Counted from the first letter of the stretch, positions 35,372 through 46,348 are shown. The stretch: 64,000 nucleotides of DNA from Anaerolineales bacterium (GCA_014860805.1 JACZJB010000136.1:1-64000), one strand, 5' to 3'. Notes: generated by a model not told the origin, from the sequence alone. Numbers and translations are program-made.

Positions 35372-36877
35372 TTACAGACCCTTGTTCAAATGATAGTACA
35401 GGTCATTCCAGCGCAGTTTTTCGCGGAATTCCTGGACACGGGTATTCTCGTCAATGACCAAAAATTCGATACCTGCCATGTCTGCGAAGTCTTGCAGATG
35501 CTCTGTATTGATTGAGTAGCTGAAACTGGTGTGATGCGCTCCGCCTGCGTAGATCCATGCAGCGGCGGCAACTGAAAGATTGGGGCGCGGCAGCCACAGG
35601 GCGCGTGCCACAGGCAGTTTGGGGAGCGGGGCGTCGTTCGGGACGACATCCACGACATTGGCGACCATGCGGAAGCGGTCACCCATGTGGACGATGCTTG
35701 CGCCGACAGCGGGTCCCGTCTGTGAGTCAAATACCAATCGGACAGGATCAGCTTTCCCGCCGATCCCGAGCGGATGAATTTCCAGTTTCGGCTTGCCAGA
35801 TGCAATGGTTTCGCAAATCTCCAGCATGTGCGCGCCGAGGTTCTTGTCGCCGTTGGCGCTGAAGTGGTAGGTGTAATCTTCCATGAAACTGACACCGCCC
35901 TCCAAGCCCGCATTCATGACCTTCATGGCGCGCACAAGCGCGGAGGTCTTCCAATCGCCTTCGGCGCCGAAGCCATAGCCATCGCGCATCAAACGCTGGA
36001 CAGCGAGACCCGGCAATTGGGTCAGTCCGTGCAGATCTTCAAATGTGGTGGTAAAGGCTTTGAAGTTGCCAGCGCTGAGGAAGGCGCGCATGCCGAGTTC
36101 GATGCGCGCTCCATCCCGCAGGGATGTATGTTTTGCGCCGCCGGGCTTGAGTTCTGCGACAACATCATATTCATCGAGATAGGTTTTGACTAATCCATCA
36201 ATCTCTGCATCGGTGGCTTCATTGACGTACTTGACCAGATCGCCAACGCCGTAGCCGTTCACGGAATAGCCAAGCTGAATTTGCGCCTCCACCTTGTCAC
36301 CTTCCGTGACGGCAACTTCGCGCATGTTATCGCCGAAGCGAGCGACCTTCGCGCCCTGCCAGTCTGCCCATGCGGATGCGGCTCGCGCCCACACACCGAG
36401 TTGGGATTGCACAGCATCATCCTGCCAGTAGCCCACCACCACTTTGCGTTCGATGCGCAGGCGGCTGCCGATGAAACCGAATTCACGGTCACCATGCGCG
36501 GATTGATTAAGGTTCATGAAGTCCATGTCAATGGTTGACCAGGGAATTTCACGGTTGAACTGCGTGTGCAAATGCGCAAACGGTTTCTTGAGCAGGGTCA
36601 AACCGGCGATCCACATCTTGGCGGGGGAGAAGGTATGCATCCATGCGATCAGACCGATGCAATTCTTGGACGAGTTGGCTTCCAGGCACAACTCGCGAAT
36701 TGCGTCGGGCGTGGTGAGCACAGGCTTGAAGACTACCTTCACGGGGATGTGCTTTGAAGCATCGAACGCCGCTGCGATCTCACGTGAATGTACCGCGACT
36801 TCTTCCAATGTTTTGGGGCCGTATAAATGCTGGCTTCCTGTTACGAACCAAATTTCATTTTGTTTCAGGTCGATCAT
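35372..36877 (-). CDS. araA: L-arabinose isomerase
   Basis: A 501-residue cytoplasmic enzyme converting L-arabinose to L-ribulose with Mn2+. The length is typical. The metal ligands known in the family are recognisable: Glu in [12 protein letters not shown], Glu in [13 protein letters not shown], His in GAHMLEIC and His in [11 protein letters not shown]. The N-terminus ([10 protein letters not shown]) is diagnostic. AAGGAG lies 8 bases before the ATG. It follows araD by 109 bases that contain a REP-like repeat. Confidence 0.96.
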   Translation of the reverse strand: MIDLKQNEIWFVTGSQHLYGPKTLEEVAVHSREIAAAFDASKHIPVKVVFKPVLTTPDAIRELCLEANSSKNCIGLIAWMHTFSPAKMWIAGLTLLKKPFAHLHTQFNREIPWSTIDMDFMNLNQSAHGDREFGFIGSRLRIERKVVVGYWQDDAVQSQLGVWARAASAWADWQGAKVARFGDNMREVAVTEGDKVEAQIQLGYSVNGYGVGDLVKYVNEATDAEIDGLVKTYLDEYDVVAELKPGGAKHTSLRDGARIELGMRAFLSAGNFKAFTTTFEDLHGLTQLPGLAVQRLMRDGYGFGAEGDWKTSALVRAMKVMNAGLEGGVSFMEDYTYHFSANGDKNLGAHMLEICETIASGKPKLEIHPLGIGGKADPVRLVFDSQTGPAVGASIVHMGDRFRMVANVVDVVPNDAPLPKLPVARALWLPRPNLSVAAAAWIYAGGAHHTSFSYSINTEHLQDFADMAGIEFLVIDENTRVQEFREKLRWNDLYYHLNKGL

Positions 36878-36902
36878 GATTGCGTCTCCTTATGATTTGG
36901 TA

Positions 36903-36981
36903 CGTCATTGCGAAAGCACTCTTGTTGCAATCCCTGACATTATGCCGAGATTGCTTCGTCGCTCCGCGGTTTGCAATGACG
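36903..36981. repeat. REP-like intergenic palindromic element 1
   Basis: Bounded by CGTCATTGC/GCAATGACG and containing GATTGCTTCGTCGCTCC. The same 'GTCATTGCGA...GCAATCT...GCTTCGTCGC' vocabulary occurs in the element between araD and the kinase gene. Transcribed as part of the operon it would fold into a long hairpin. Confidence 0.8.
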
Positions 36982-36986
36982 GATGA

Positions 36987-37679
36987 TTACTTCTGTCCAT
37001 AATAGGCGTTTGCGCCGTGTTTCCTCAGATAATGTTTATCCAACAGTTCCTGTTGCATGGGCGGGATGTTGGGATTGAGCATCAAAGTGTGCAGGTTCAT
37101 GAACGCGACTTCTTCCATTACCACCGCATTGTGAACAGCATCCATCGCATCCTTGCCCCATGCAAATGGACCATGACTGTAGACCACCACACCAGGAACA
37201 GCATCGGGATTTTTATCTTTAAATGTCTCTATGATGACGGTCCCCGTCTCTTTCTCGTACTCGTCCTGAATCTCTTCGACAGTCATTTTTCTTGTGCAGG
37301 GAATCTCGCCGTAGAAGTAATCACCATGCGTGGTGCCGAGCGCCGCAATGCCGCGACCCGCCTGCGCAAAACTCGTTGCCCAACGACTGTGAGTGTGGAC
37401 GATGCCGCCGATATTGGGGAAGGCTTTGTACAGTTCCAGATGCGTAGGCGTGTCGGATGAAGGTTTGAGTTCGCCGTCCACGACCTTGCCTGTTTCCAAT
37501 TCCACCACCACCATATCTTTCGCTTTCATCGTCTCATAGGCAACTCCAGAGGGTTTGATCACGACCAAGCCCCTCTCGCGGTCAATGCCAGAGACGTTGC
37601 CCCATGTGAAGGTGACGAGTCCATGTTTTGGGAGCAGCAGGTTTGCTTGAAATACTTGTTCTTTGAGTTTCTTGAGCAT
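36987..37679 (-). CDS. araD: L-ribulose-5-phosphate 4-epimerase
   Basis: A 230-residue class II aldolase/epimerase-fold enzyme that makes D-xylulose-5-phosphate. Zinc-binding histidines appear in [14 protein letters not shown] and [22 protein letters not shown] and IKPSG form the phosphate-binding part, and [16 protein letters not shown] is the family block. The track start at 37697 adds six residues; the ATG at 37679, with GGAG five bases upstream, is better. It sits between a FGGY kinase and AraA, the expected pathway order. Confidence 0.95.
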   Translation of the reverse strand: MLKKLKEQVFQANLLLPKHGLVTFTWGNVSGIDRERGLVVIKPSGVAYETMKAKDMVVVELETGKVVDGELKPSSDTPTHLELYKAFPNIGGIVHTHSRWATSFAQAGRGIAALGTTHGDYFYGEIPCTRKMTVEEIQDEYEKETGTVIIETFKDKNPDAVPGVVVYSHGPFAWGKDAMDAVHNAVVMEEVAFMNLHTLMLNPNIPPMQQELLDKHYLRKHGANAYYGQK

Positions 37680-37691
37680 GATTTCTCCACA

Positions 37692-37790
37692 TGTCATTGC
37701 GAGAAGCGAACGATAGTGAGCGACGAAGCAATCTCATGGCAAAGTTGAAGATTGCTTCGGGCAAAGAGCAAGAGCGCCCTCGCAATGACA
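37692..37790. repeat. REP-like intergenic palindromic element 2
   Basis: Ends in a perfect 12-base inverted repeat TGTCATTGCGAG/CTCGCAATGACA and carries inner inverted pieces (GAAGCAATCT/AGATTGCTTC). It fills the gap between the kinase and araD genes. Related to the element at 36903. Confidence 0.85.
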
Positions 37791-37798
37791 TAAATTTA

Positions 37799-39397
37799 TT
37801 ACTTCAACCCTTCCACCGCCGCGCGTTCAATGCCAAGACCTGCTTTGTAGCGTTCCATGAAAGCCGCAAAGCCAGAGACATCCTTCGCATCAGGTGCAAT
37901 CGTAGAGCTTTTTTCGTTGGCGAACACTTTGCCGTTCAAATAATCTTCGAGTGTTTCATTTCCAGTTTTATTGAGCACATAGGCTGCGAGCAGAGCCATG
38001 CCCCATGCGCCGCCTTCGCCTGCGGTTTCCATCACCGAGACGGAGGTGTTCATCGCTGCCGCCATGATCTTTTGCCCAACCCCTTCTGTTTTGAAGAACC
38101 CGCCATGACCCAGCAATTGGTCAAGTTTTACGTTTTCCTGAGAGAGAATATCCATGCCGATCTTCAACGTGCCCACCGACGAGAACAAGTGTGTACGCAT
38201 AAAGTTTGGCAGGGTAAAACGGCTTTCAGGGGTGCGGATAAATAACGGGCGTCCCTCGGTCAAATCTGTGATGGATTCGCCTGAGAGATAGTTGTAGGCA
38301 AGCAAACCACCGCCATCGGCATCACCCGCGAGCGCCATTTTGTAAAGCATCTCAAACAACTTCGATTGGCTGATTTCCACGCCGAGCGCCTTTGTGAATT
38401 CGCCGAAGAGTCCCACCCACGCGTTCAAATCTGATGTGCAGTTGTTGGCATGGACCATTGCCACAGGTTTGCCAGTAGGCGTCGTCACCATGTCGATTTC
38501 GGGATAGAGTTTGGACAACGCCTTCTCCAACACGATCATGGCGAAGACGGACGTCCCAGCCGAGACATTACCCGTTCGCTCTGCCACGCTGTTGGTTGCC
38601 ACCATGCCCGTGCCTGCATCTCCCTCAGGCGGACAGAGCGGAATGCTAGCCTTGAGTCCTCCGCTTGGGTCGAGCAGCTTCGCGCCTTCTTCGGTTAGCG
38701 TGCCAGCGGATTCACCGGCAACGAAAACTTTGGGCAAAATATCTTCGAGCTTCCACGAGATGTTTTCGGCTTTGAGCAGGTCATTGAATTGACCGAGCAT
38801 TTTTTTGTCGTAGTCATTGATCTTGCTGTCAATGGGGAACATGCCCGAGGCTTCGCCAACTCCCAGCACCTTTTGGCCCGTCAACTTCCAGTGGACATAG
38901 CCCGCCAGTGTGGTTTGGTGGCTGATGTCTTTGACATGCGCTTCTTTATTCAAGATGGCTTGATACAGGTGTGCAATACTCCAGCGTTGGGGAATGTTGA
39001 ATTGGAAGAGGTTGGTGAGTTTTTCGGCGGCTTGTCCCGTCATGGTGTTGCGCCAGGTGCGGAAGGGGACAAGTAAATTGTCGTTCTTGTCAAATGCCAG
39101 ATAGCCATGCATCATGGCGCTGAATCCCATCACGCCGACGGTCTTGAGCGTGACGCCGTATTTTTCAGAGACATCTTTGCTGAGGTTCTGATAACTCTCC
39201 TGCAAGCCTTTCCAAACATTGTCCAAACTATATGTCCAGATGCCGTTTTCATATTGGTTTTCCCATTCAAAACTTCCTGACGCAATCGGCGCATGATCTT
39301 CGCCGATCAACACTGCCTTGATGCGGGTGGAACCAAGCTCGATGCCAAGTACGGTCTTGCCGCTTTCGATTGATTTTTTAATTTCATTTTTATCCAT
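37799..39397 (-). CDS. FGGY-family carbohydrate kinase, probable L-ribulokinase
   Basis: A 532-residue two-domain sugar kinase of the ASKHA fold. The phosphate-1 motif is [16 protein letters not shown] near residue 18. The substrate-binding [13 protein letters not shown] follows, then the phosphate-2 motif [15 protein letters not shown], and [19 protein letters not shown] near the C-terminus. It is not a classical AraB by its motifs and looks closer to the alternative ribulokinase group. Being placed directly before araD and araA supports L-ribulose phosphorylation. A GAGGAG ribosome site precedes the ATG by 7 bases. Xylulokinase activity is the main alternative. Confidence 0.82.
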   Translation of the reverse strand: MDKNEIKKSIESGKTVLGIELGSTRIKAVLIGEDHAPIASGSFEWENQYENGIWTYSLDNVWKGLQESYQNLSKDVSEKYGVTLKTVGVMGFSAMMHGYLAFDKNDNLLVPFRTWRNTMTGQAAEKLTNLFQFNIPQRWSIAHLYQAILNKEAHVKDISHQTTLAGYVHWKLTGQKVLGVGEASGMFPIDSKINDYDKKMLGQFNDLLKAENISWKLEDILPKVFVAGESAGTLTEEGAKLLDPSGGLKASIPLCPPEGDAGTGMVATNSVAERTGNVSAGTSVFAMIVLEKALSKLYPEIDMVTTPTGKPVAMVHANNCTSDLNAWVGLFGEFTKALGVEISQSKLFEMLYKMALAGDADGGGLLAYNYLSGESITDLTEGRPLFIRTPESRFTLPNFMRTHLFSSVGTLKIGMDILSQENVKLDQLLGHGGFFKTEGVGQKIMAAAMNTSVSVMETAGEGGAWGMALLAAYVLNKTGNETLEDYLNGKVFANEKSSTIAPDAKDVSGFAAFMERYKAGLGIERAAVEGLK

Positions 39398-39410
39398 ATA
39401 TGTCTCCTCA

Positions 39411-39506
39411 TGTCACCCTGAGCGGCAGCGAAGGGTCTCTACGATTATCTAAGAGATTCTCACCGCACTGCGCGCGGCGCATGTGTCGCTATTGCTCAGA
39501 ATGACA
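39411..39506. repeat. REP-like intergenic palindromic element 3, other family
   Basis: Bounded by TGTCACCCTGAGC and GCTCAGAATGACA, with the inner AGCGAAGGGTCTC typical of a second dispersed repeat vocabulary. It fills the gap between the SDR gene and the kinase gene. Confidence 0.8.
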
Positions 39507-39508
39507 AA

Positions 39509-40501
39509 TTATCCTGGGTACCAAACCTTGCGTGGATCGTCTTCCGCCCGCACATAATCGAATGCGGCGTCGACCATCTTTTTCAAGTCGTATTCAGGTC
39601 GCCAGCCGAGTAAAAACCTTGCTTTTGTGTTGTCGAGCCACGTGGAGTGGAATTCGGTTTTGATCCCCACGGTGGGGAAGCCGCGAGTTGAATTCAAATA
39701 CTTACCCATCTCGCCGTAGTCCACAGGTTCGTCCATGCAGATGTTGAAGAGTTGCTGGCGGGCTTTGGGGTGGTCGATGGCAGCCAGGATTGCACTTACC
39801 AAATCGTCAACGTGGACAAAGTTTCGTTTAACGGGAACAGCTTCCAGATTAAGCATGATCGGGATGGTCTGCGTCCGCACGTATTCATCTGCAGTTTTCT
39901 CATCCATAAAATCACGCCAACGCGGACCGCCGAAGACATCCTCTCCGAACGAGAGTTGATATTTGAAATCATCCTTCTCCATGATCCACGGCGCGCGCAG
40001 ACAACATCCATTCAAGTTGTATTGGATGTAGTATTGCTCAAGCATGACTTCTTCGAGAACTTTGGAGAGTGCGTAACAACCCTGATACGCGGAATGTTTT
40101 TGCGTTTCAGTGACGGGGATGGGATGCGGATAAACGAAGTGCCCGATGCCCGCATCGCCGCCGACCATGATGAACTGCTTGAAAGTCTTGCTGGTACGGC
40201 AGGCTTCAAGCAGCCAGAAGAGACCTTTGACCGCCACGTCCATAATTTGCTCAGGCGTCTCTTTGACGGTTGCAAGATGCAGCACATGCGTCACGCCATC
40301 CATCGCTTTTTCGACAAGGTCGCGATGTTCGATGGAGCCGTGGATGTTTTGGATTCGTGGATGAGGGGGAAGTTCGCGGTTGTGGCACAAGGCGCGAACC
40401 GTGAACGAATTGAATTTGGAATCTGCCAGCATGCGATTGATAAAGGTCTGTCCCACCTTGCCTGTTGCGCCTGTTACAAGAACGATCTCAGAGTTAGGCA
40501 T
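39509..40501 (-). CDS. NAD(P)-dependent epimerase/dehydratase (extended SDR)
   Basis: A 330-residue Rossmann-fold protein. The nucleotide-binding loop is VTGATGKVGQTF near the N-terminus; the catalytic Tyr-Lys pair is YALSKVLEE near residue 143; NFVHVDDLVSAI is the usual extended-SDR block. It lies 3 bases downstream of a Gfo/Idh/MocA oxidoreductase, so the two probably act on the same sugar or sugar acid. Nucleotide-sugar epimerase or sugar dehydrogenase are both possible. Confidence 0.83.
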   Translation of the reverse strand: MPNSEIVLVTGATGKVGQTFINRMLADSKFNSFTVRALCHNRELPPHPRIQNIHGSIEHRDLVEKAMDGVTHVLHLATVKETPEQIMDVAVKGLFWLLEACRTSKTFKQFIMVGGDAGIGHFVYPHPIPVTETQKHSAYQGCYALSKVLEEVMLEQYYIQYNLNGCCLRAPWIMEKDDFKYQLSFGEDVFGGPRWRDFMDEKTADEYVRTQTIPIMLNLEAVPVKRNFVHVDDLVSAILAAIDHPKARQQLFNICMDEPVDYGEMGKYLNSTRGFPTVGIKTEFHSTWLDNTKARFLLGWRPEYDLKKMVDAAFDYVRAEDDPRKVWYPG

Positions 40502-40504
40502 CTT

Positions 40505-41677
40505 TTATTCCTGACATTTCGTCCATTGCCCATTGTTTTTGCTGGATGCGATGGCGCTGAAGACAAATTTCAAAGTCATCAAGCCGTCGAACGAGTTCGG
40601 GAAATACATTGCTAAGGGATCGGGAGTCTTCCCTGACCTCCTGGCGGCAATCGCTTCTGCTGCATCAGAATAGATATTTGCAAAGCCTTCATGAAATCCT
40701 TCGGGATGTCCTGCCACGATGCGGGATGAATGTTTTGACAAGGGCAATGTGCCAGGTCCATTGGGGGTTCTGTTTTGTGACGGCGCACCCAGCGGCTTGA
40801 AGGTCAACGCCTGCGGGAATTCCTGCATCCATTCCAGCGAGCCTTTCGTGCCGCTCACGCGAATCCGCAGACAATTTTCCACGCCCGCAGCAGCTTGTGT
40901 TACCCAATAACTTCCGCGCGCGCCGTTATCGAAGCGTAATAACGCGCCGCCATAATCGTGTACCGCCCTGTTCGGCACGATGTTGCCAATCTCCGCGGCA
41001 ACCTCTGCAATTTCAAGTCCAGTAACGAAGCGCACCAGATTATGCGCGTGCGAACCGATATCGCCCATTACGAGGGATGGACCTCCGCGAACGGGATCGA
41101 ATCTCCACGACTCGGACGGATCAGGCTTGCTTTCATCTGCTTTGCCGCCTTGAACATATTCCACCTGAATGAGTCGAATCGTGCCAAGCTGCCCATCTGC
41201 GACCATTGCTTTCGCCTGCCGCACCATCGGATAGCCCGTGTAGTTGTGAGTGAGGCAGAAGACCAGATCCGTCTCCAGCACTTTTTTATGCAGGGTCTCT
41301 GCTTCTTCGAGCGTATTGGTCATTGGCTTGTCACAGATGACGTCAAAGCCGCGTTCCAACGCCCACATGGCATAATCAAAGTGGCTGTCATTTGGAGTCA
41401 TGATGGCGATCACATCCGCGCCGTCTTTGCGTGCGGCTTCACCATCCAGCATTTCTTTGACGCTTGCGTAAAGGCGATTGGGATCCAGCCCCAGTTCCAG
41501 CGCATCTTTTTTTGATTTTTCAAGATTGGAAGAGAATATTCCAGTCACGATTTCGTAACGGTCATCGAGCCGCGCCGCCTGTCGGTGCATTGCACCGATG
41601 AAGGATCCAGACCCGCCGCCGATAACAGCCAATCGCAGTCTGCGCCCCAACATGTCAATCACTGGATTCAAAGACAT
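40505..41677 (-). CDS. Gfo/Idh/MocA family oxidoreductase
   Basis: A 390-residue NAD(P)-dependent sugar or inositol dehydrogenase. The N-terminal Rossmann motif is LAVIGGGSGSFIGAMH, and the catalytic EKP-like motif reads CDKPMTNTLEEAE with Asp in place of Glu. A histidine-containing GDIGSHAHNLVRFV lies near residue 203. The domain order is normal and the length is at the upper end. An AAGGAG ribosome site precedes the ATG. It is tightly packed between the UPF0303 gene (1 base) and the SDR gene. Confidence 0.88.
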   Translation of the reverse strand: MSLNPVIDMLGRRLRLAVIGGGSGSFIGAMHRQAARLDDRYEIVTGIFSSNLEKSKKDALELGLDPNRLYASVKEMLDGEAARKDGADVIAIMTPNDSHFDYAMWALERGFDVICDKPMTNTLEEAETLHKKVLETDLVFCLTHNYTGYPMVRQAKAMVADGQLGTIRLIQVEYVQGGKADESKPDPSESWRFDPVRGGPSLVMGDIGSHAHNLVRFVTGLEIAEVAAEIGNIVPNRAVHDYGGALLRFDNGARGSYWVTQAAAGVENCLRIRVSGTKGSLEWMQEFPQALTFKPLGAPSQNRTPNGPGTLPLSKHSSRIVAGHPEGFHEGFANIYSDAAEAIAARRSGKTPDPLAMYFPNSFDGLMTLKFVFSAIASSKNNGQWTKCQE

Positions 41678-41678
41678 C

Positions 41679-42146
41679 TTATTTCTCCTTTGCTAAAAAT
41701 GTGCGGATCGATTCAACAACCAATTTGTGGTCTTCTTCCTGCGGCAAGCCAGAGACGGTAATCGTCCCTACCATGCCTGTGCCTTTGACGAAAATGGGGA
41801 AGCAGCCCCCATGCGCGGCAAATTCACTTTCAGGGATGAGATAACTTTCTTCGATACTCCTGCCTTTGCTCTTTAGCAATTGCCCCATGTAGAAAGAACT
41901 GTGGCCAAAGCGATTCACCAAACGGACTTTTCGTTTGACCCACTCGTCATTGTCCGCGGCAGTGCCGCGCATGCTGGCATGAAACAGTTGATGTGCTCCG
42001 CGTTGAATATCAATCGTGACGGGGATGTTCTCACGCATCGCATGCTCCGCCATCTGACTGCCGATCTGCCAGGCTGTGGCTTCATTGAAATTTGTGAACT
42101 GAAGTTCCTGTTCTTCCTGTAGCAATTCCACTAGGATGTCATCCAT
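41679..42146 (-). CDS. UPF0303 / HbpS-GlcG-fold protein
   Basis: A 155-residue small protein with the DUF336 (GlcG/HbpS-like) alpha-beta pattern: DIQRGAHQLFHASMRGT, a strongly conserved region with SFYMGQLLKSKG, then AAHGGCFPIFVKGTGMVGTITVSGLPQEEDH. No enzymatic role is established for the family; members often sit in sugar-catabolism operons. The track start at 42173 is replaced by the ATG at 42146, with AAAGGA 9 bases upstream. It is the first gene after the permease terminator, so a promoter may lie in 42147-42258 (TTGACT is present near 42200). Confidence 0.8.
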   Translation of the reverse strand: MDDILVELLQEEQELQFTNFNEATAWQIGSQMAEHAMRENIPVTIDIQRGAHQLFHASMRGTAADNDEWVKRKVRLVNRFGHSSFYMGQLLKSKGRSIEESYLIPESEFAAHGGCFPIFVKGTGMVGTITVSGLPQEEDHKLVVESIRTFLAKEK

Positions 42147-42258
42147 GTGCTTTGTCCTTTGGCAATACAACACTTACGAAAACTCAATTCGCTTTAGTCA
42201 ATACACAAATATATTATTTTGTGAAAATTTACTACTTAATGATGAAGACTTTCGCCAA

Positions 42259-42291
42259 AAAGGAAAGCAGTTGAGTGAACTGCTTTCCTTT
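42259..42291 (-). terminator. Terminator after the sugar permease gene
   Basis: A 14-base stem AAAGGAAAGCAGTT/AACTGCTTTCCTTT with a 5-base loop, followed on the - strand by a T-run (TTTTT). It separates the transporter transcript from the catabolic genes. Confidence 0.85.
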
Positions 42292-42307
42292 GATGTGTTT
42301 GCTTTAC

Positions 42308-43471
42308 TTATGCGCTCTTGTTCTTATTGTAGACGTCAAATAAAACCGCAAGCAACAACACGATACCTTTGACAACCTTCTGCCAATCGATTCCAACGCC
42401 CATGATGGACATGCCGTTGTTCAAAACGCCGATGAGAAAAGCGCCTACCACTGCGCCGATAACTTTACCGACCCCCCCGGTAGGCGATGCGCCCCCGATG
42501 AAACAGGCGGCAATTACGTCTAGCTCCATACCATCCCCGGCATTGGGCGTGGAGCTATTTAAGCGGGCCGCAACGATCAAACCTGCCAAGGCGGCGAGAA
42601 CACCCATGTTGACAAACGTATAAAATAACAAGCGTGTCGTATTGACACCTGAGAGCATGGCAGCCTTTACATTACCGCCCATTGCATAAATACGGCGACC
42701 TATTACTGTCTGGCTGGTCATAAAAGCATAAGCCGCGATCAGCACAAAAAGGAGGACGAGCACATTTGGAAGACCCTTATAGGAAGCCATCAAATAGCAT
42801 AAGCCCATGACCGCCCCAGTAATGGCAATATTTTTGACAACAAAAAAATAGAAAGGTGTTACCTCAAATCCATATTTTTGCTGATTTTTTCTTGTCCGCA
42901 GATCCAGCCATATTAATAAAACTGAAAGTATCACCCCGATCAGGATGGTTGTAATATGGAGTCCTTCGCTGTTAAAAATATCTGGAATAAATCCGGAGCT
43001 GATATTTTGAAATCCTCTCGGAAAAGGTCCTACTGACTCTCCCTGAAGCAAAGCGATTGTCAATCCTCGAAATATCAAAAAGCCTGCTAACGTAACAATG
43101 AAGGCTGGGATTTTTAAGTACGCAACCCAATAGCCTTGAAAGGCGCCAATTGCCGCGCCGAGCAGCAGGGAAATCGCAACAACTAAAACCCAATTAACAT
43201 CGTATCTTACTATCAGCACGCCAGCAAGCGCGCCAACAACGGCGACAACAGACCCCACGGATAAGTCGATCCAGCCAGAAACAATAATTAACAGCATACC
43301 CAGGGCCATGGTGATGACATAACTGTTCTGCAGAACAAGGTTGGTTATATTCACGGGCTTAAATAGCACGCCCTTGGTCTGAACCTGGAAGAACACCATG
43401 ACCGCAATTAGCGCGATCAACATGCCATATTCGCGAACATTATTCTTGAAAAGAGTTGTCAGGGTTTTCAT
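42308..43471 (-). CDS. gguB: Multiple-monosaccharide ABC transporter permease, GguB-like
   Basis: A 387-residue inner-membrane permease with about ten helices, of the BPD_transp_2 (RbsC/XylH) family. The coupling region [21 protein letters not shown] and the strongly conserved [19 protein letters not shown] are visible. Its ATG overlaps the stop of the ATPase gene (ATGA). Length and motifs match GguB/XylH-type permeases, which take up arabinose, xylose, galactose or glucose. Confidence 0.9.
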   Translation of the reverse strand: MKTLTTLFKNNVREYGMLIALIAVMVFFQVQTKGVLFKPVNITNLVLQNSYVITMALGMLLIIVSGWIDLSVGSVVAVVGALAGVLIVRYDVNWVLVVAISLLLGAAIGAFQGYWVAYLKIPAFIVTLAGFLIFRGLTIALLQGESVGPFPRGFQNISSGFIPDIFNSEGLHITTILIGVILSVLLIWLDLRTRKNQQKYGFEVTPFYFFVVKNIAITGAVMGLCYLMASYKGLPNVLVLLFVLIAAYAFMTSQTVIGRRIYAMGGNVKAAMLSGVNTTRLLFYTFVNMGVLAALAGLIVAARLNSSTPNAGDGMELDVIAACFIGGASPTGGVGKVIGAVVGAFLIGVLNNGMSIMGVGIDWQKVVKGIVLLLAVLFDVYNKNKSA

Positions 43472-45009
43472 TGTGCCATTACCTCTTGTTGTGTCATAAT
43501 GTACTTCATTACTTTTTCTTGAGATGCTTCGCTGGCCGGCATTTCGCCGACGACTTTACCGTCGCGCATTACATAAACACGATCACAAACCCCCAAAATC
43601 TCCGGCAATTCTGATGAAATCAGGATGATCCCTTTTCCTTCACTAGCCAGACGATTAATGATGGTGTAAATCTCATATTTCGCTCCAACATCAATACCGC
43701 GTGTGGGCTCGTCAAGAATCAGGATTTCCGGACTTGCAAACAGCCATTTACTGAGCACAACTTTTTGTTGATTGCCGCCGGAAAGATTAAGAGCCAATTG
43801 CTGAATACTGGAACACTTAATATTAAGTTTATCCCGATATTCACCGGTAACCCTCATTTCTTGAGGCTCATTGATCACTTGACGGGTGGAAATTTCTTCA
43901 AGATTCGCCAAAGTGATGTTATTTTTGACCTCCTGGATCAGGATCAGCCCATACGCTTTGCGGTCTTCCGTTGCGTAAGCGATTCCGTTGGAAATAGCTT
44001 TATCGATGGTGCTGATGTCTATTTCCTTCCCGTGTTTATAAGCTTTGCCGCTGATACGTGTGCCATATGCGCGGCCAAAAATACTCATCGCCAGTTCAGT
44101 TCTCCCAGCTCCCATTAACCCAGAAATTCCAACAACTTCGCCCTTGCGGACGGAAATATTTACATTAGTACTTACTTTTCGATCTTCGTGAATCGGGTGA
44201 TATACGTTCCAATCACGCACTTCGAAAACAACATCCCCAATATTCCTTTCACGCGGCGGGAAGCGGTGTGTCATATCGCGACCTACCATGCCGCGAATAA
44301 TACGGTCTTCTGTAATATTATCTTTCTTGCAATCCAAGGTCTCAATTGTGGAGCCGTCGCGAAGGATCGTGATGGAATCAGCCACTTTGTTGACCTCGCT
44401 TAATTTATGAGAAATTAAAATTGAGGAAATCCCATGCTCTTTGAGCTGAAGCAATAAACCAAGCAGTTTCTCGCTGTCACTTTCATTTAATGATGCTGTA
44501 GGTTCGTCCAAAATAAGAAGCTTAACTTCTTTTGCTAGTGCTTTGGCAATTTCAACCAATTGTTGTTTGCCCACACCCATATTTGTAATTAATGTAGTGG
44601 GCGGCTCGTGCAAACCCACTCTCTCCAGCAATTCTGCGGTTTTGGAAATGGATTCGTTCCAATCAATTACACCGTTTTTAGCGCGCTCATTACCGAGAAA
44701 CAGGTTTTCAGCGATGGAAAGAAAAGGAATCAATGCAAGTTCCTGATGGATGATGACAAGTCCAACTTTTTCAGATTCGGTGATGTCTCGAAACCGACAT
44801 TCCTTGCCTTGAAAATAGATTTCCCCTTCATATGTGCCGTATGGATATATGCCACTTAACACATTCATCAGGGTCGATTTTCCCGCTCCGTTTTCTCCCA
44901 CCAGAGCATGGATCTCTCCCTGCGTCACGCTAAAACTCACATTATTAAGCGCTTTTACGCCGGGAAAAGTTTTTGTGATGTTGCGCATTTCCAAAATGAC
45001 GTCAGACAT
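43468..45009 (-). CDS. gguA: Multiple-monosaccharide ABC transporter ATP-binding protein, GguA-like
   Basis: A 513-residue double-ATPase with two ABC cassettes. First cassette: Walker [10 protein letters not shown] near residue 38, signature-like [15 protein letters not shown] and Walker [12 protein letters not shown]. Second cassette: a degenerate Walker [14 protein letters not shown], signature [12 protein letters not shown] and Walker [15 protein letters not shown]. This asymmetric arrangement is normal for RbsA/XylG/GguA. It forms the importer with the permease (overlapping) and the binding protein (upstream). Confidence 0.92.
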   Translation of the reverse strand: MSDVILEMRNITKTFPGVKALNNVSFSVTQGEIHALVGENGAGKSTLMNVLSGIYPYGTYEGEIYFQGKECRFRDITESEKVGLVIIHQELALIPFLSIAENLFLGNERAKNGVIDWNESISKTAELLERVGLHEPPTTLITNMGVGKQQLVEIAKALAKEVKLLILDEPTASLNESDSEKLLGLLLQLKEHGISSILISHKLSEVNKVADSITILRDGSTIETLDCKKDNITEDRIIRGMVGRDMTHRFPPRERNIGDVVFEVRDWNVYHPIHEDRKVSTNVNISVRKGEVVGISGLMGAGRTELAMSIFGRAYGTRISGKAYKHGKEIDISTIDKAISNGIAYATEDRKAYGLILIQEVKNNITLANLEEISTRQVINEPQEMRVTGEYRDKLNIKCSSIQQLALNLSGGNQQKVVLSKWLFASPEILILDEPTRGIDVGAKYEIYTIINRLASEGKGIILISSELPEILGVCDRVYVMRDGKVVGEMPASEASQEKVMKYIMTQQEVMAQ

Positions 45010-45124
45010 ATTATTCTCGTCCTTGTTTTGTATGGGGTGATAAATGGCAAACTCGTTGACCTTATTTTAACTTAAATTCTTATAGACTGAAATAAATATC
45101 GAACTATTTAGTTGTAAAGCAAGA

Positions 45125-45158
45125 TGGTGCGTGAGAATATTTCTACTCTCACGCACCA
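45125..45158 (-). terminator. Hairpin between the binding protein and ATPase genes
   Basis: A 12-base perfect stem TGGTGCGTGAGA/TCTCACGCACCA with a 10-base loop just after the binding protein stop. It has no long T-run on the - strand, so it more likely acts as a partial terminator or 3'-end stabiliser giving more binding protein than ATPase. Confidence 0.7.
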
Positions 45159-45170
45159 CGGAAAAACCAC

Positions 45171-46268
45171 TTACTTCAGATCTTCAGCCTTGATGTAGCC
45201 GCTGTCTACCAGTTCTTTCTGATAGTTGTTGATATCAATGCTGATGGGTACCAACAAGTAGGAAGGTACAACCTTGACGAGGTTGTCATAGGTCGTGGTG
45301 TCGTTGATCTCAACCGTTTCGCCCTTCAGAGCCTGGTCAGCCATCTTGGCAGCCTGCTTGGCAAGAACGCGGGTGTCCTTGAACACGGTATAGGTTTGTT
45401 CGCCGGCGATGATCGACTTGACGGAGGCAACTTCTGCATCCTGGCCGGTTACAACAGGGCACGGCAGTTCAGGTGTGCAGTAACCAACGCCCTTGAGAGA
45501 GGAGAGGATACCGATGCTAAGACCATCGTAGGGGGAGAGAACCGCATCCACACGTTTGTCGGTGTAGTACGCGCTCAAAAGATTGTCCATGCGAGCCTGG
45601 GCAGTCGCAGCGAGCCAGCGCAGAGTACCGACTTTGTCCATGCCCATTTGACCACTTTGGATGACGATCGTGCCGTCGTCGATGAAGGGTTGGATGACGG
45701 ACATGGCGCCATCATAGAAGTAGAAAGCGTTCGTGTCGTCGGGGGAGCCGCCGAAGAGTTCGACGTTGAAGGGACCAACGCCAGCGGGGGCTTTTTCGCC
45801 GGGTTTCAGGCCAAGGCCTTCGAGGAGCTGAGTGCCCTGGATGACGCCGACGCCGAAGTTATCGAAAGTGGCATAGTAATCGACATTCGCCGTCTTGGTG
45901 ATCAGGCGGTCGTAGGAAATTACGATGGCGCCGCTATCATGAGCCTTCTGGAGAACATCAGAGAGGGTTGTGCCATCGATGGCTGCAATCACAAGAACCT
46001 TGGCGCCCTTGGTGACCATGTTTTCGATCTGGGCAAGCTGGTTGGGGATGTCATTGTCAGCAAATTGCAGGTCAGTTTCGTACCCCATGGCCTCGAATTC
46101 TTTGACCATGCTCTCGCCGTCAGAGATCCAGCGAGTTGAACTCTTGGTGGGCATGGAAATACCAACCAGTTTCTTTTCAGACGCAGCAGAGCCAGCGCCA
46201 CAAGCCGAGAGTACAAGGCTGGCCAGCATCACTACTGCCAAAAGTTTATAAAGCAAGTTCTTGGACAT
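45171..46268 (-). CDS. chvE: Sugar ABC transporter substrate-binding lipoprotein, ChvE-like
   Basis: A 365-residue secreted binding protein. The signal peptide ends in a lipobox (LASLVLSAC), so it is tethered to the outer face of the membrane. The mature part is the periplasmic-binding-protein type 1 fold ([53 protein letters not shown]) and fits the ChvE/GguAB set for several monosaccharides. The track start at 46325 is 19 codons too long; ATG 46268 follows AAGGAG with a good spacer. Confidence 0.9.
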   Translation of the reverse strand: MSKNLLYKLLAVVMLASLVLSACGAGSAASEKKLVGISMPTKSSTRWISDGESMVKEFEAMGYETDLQFADNDIPNQLAQIENMVTKGAKVLVIAAIDGTTLSDVLQKAHDSGAIVISYDRLITKTANVDYYATFDNFGVGVIQGTQLLEGLGLKPGEKAPAGVGPFNVELFGGSPDDTNAFYFYDGAMSVIQPFIDDGTIVIQSGQMGMDKVGTLRWLAATAQARMDNLLSAYYTDKRVDAVLSPYDGLSIGILSSLKGVGYCTPELPCPVVTGQDAEVASVKSIIAGEQTYTVFKDTRVLAKQAAKMADQALKGETVEINDTTTYDNLVKVVPSYLLVPISIDINNYQKELVDSGYIKAEDLK

Positions 46269-46348
46269 TTCTTCTCCTTGATTAATAGGTGACTGTTTAT
46301 TGGCGTACTGATTTAGAAAAGACAAAAATCGTTGCCAAAAAATACACG

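Noticed and set aside
39752-40615. 287-aa ORF on the + strand
   Set aside because: Shadow of the SDR gene, which has intact nucleotide-binding and Tyr-Lys motifs on the - strand.
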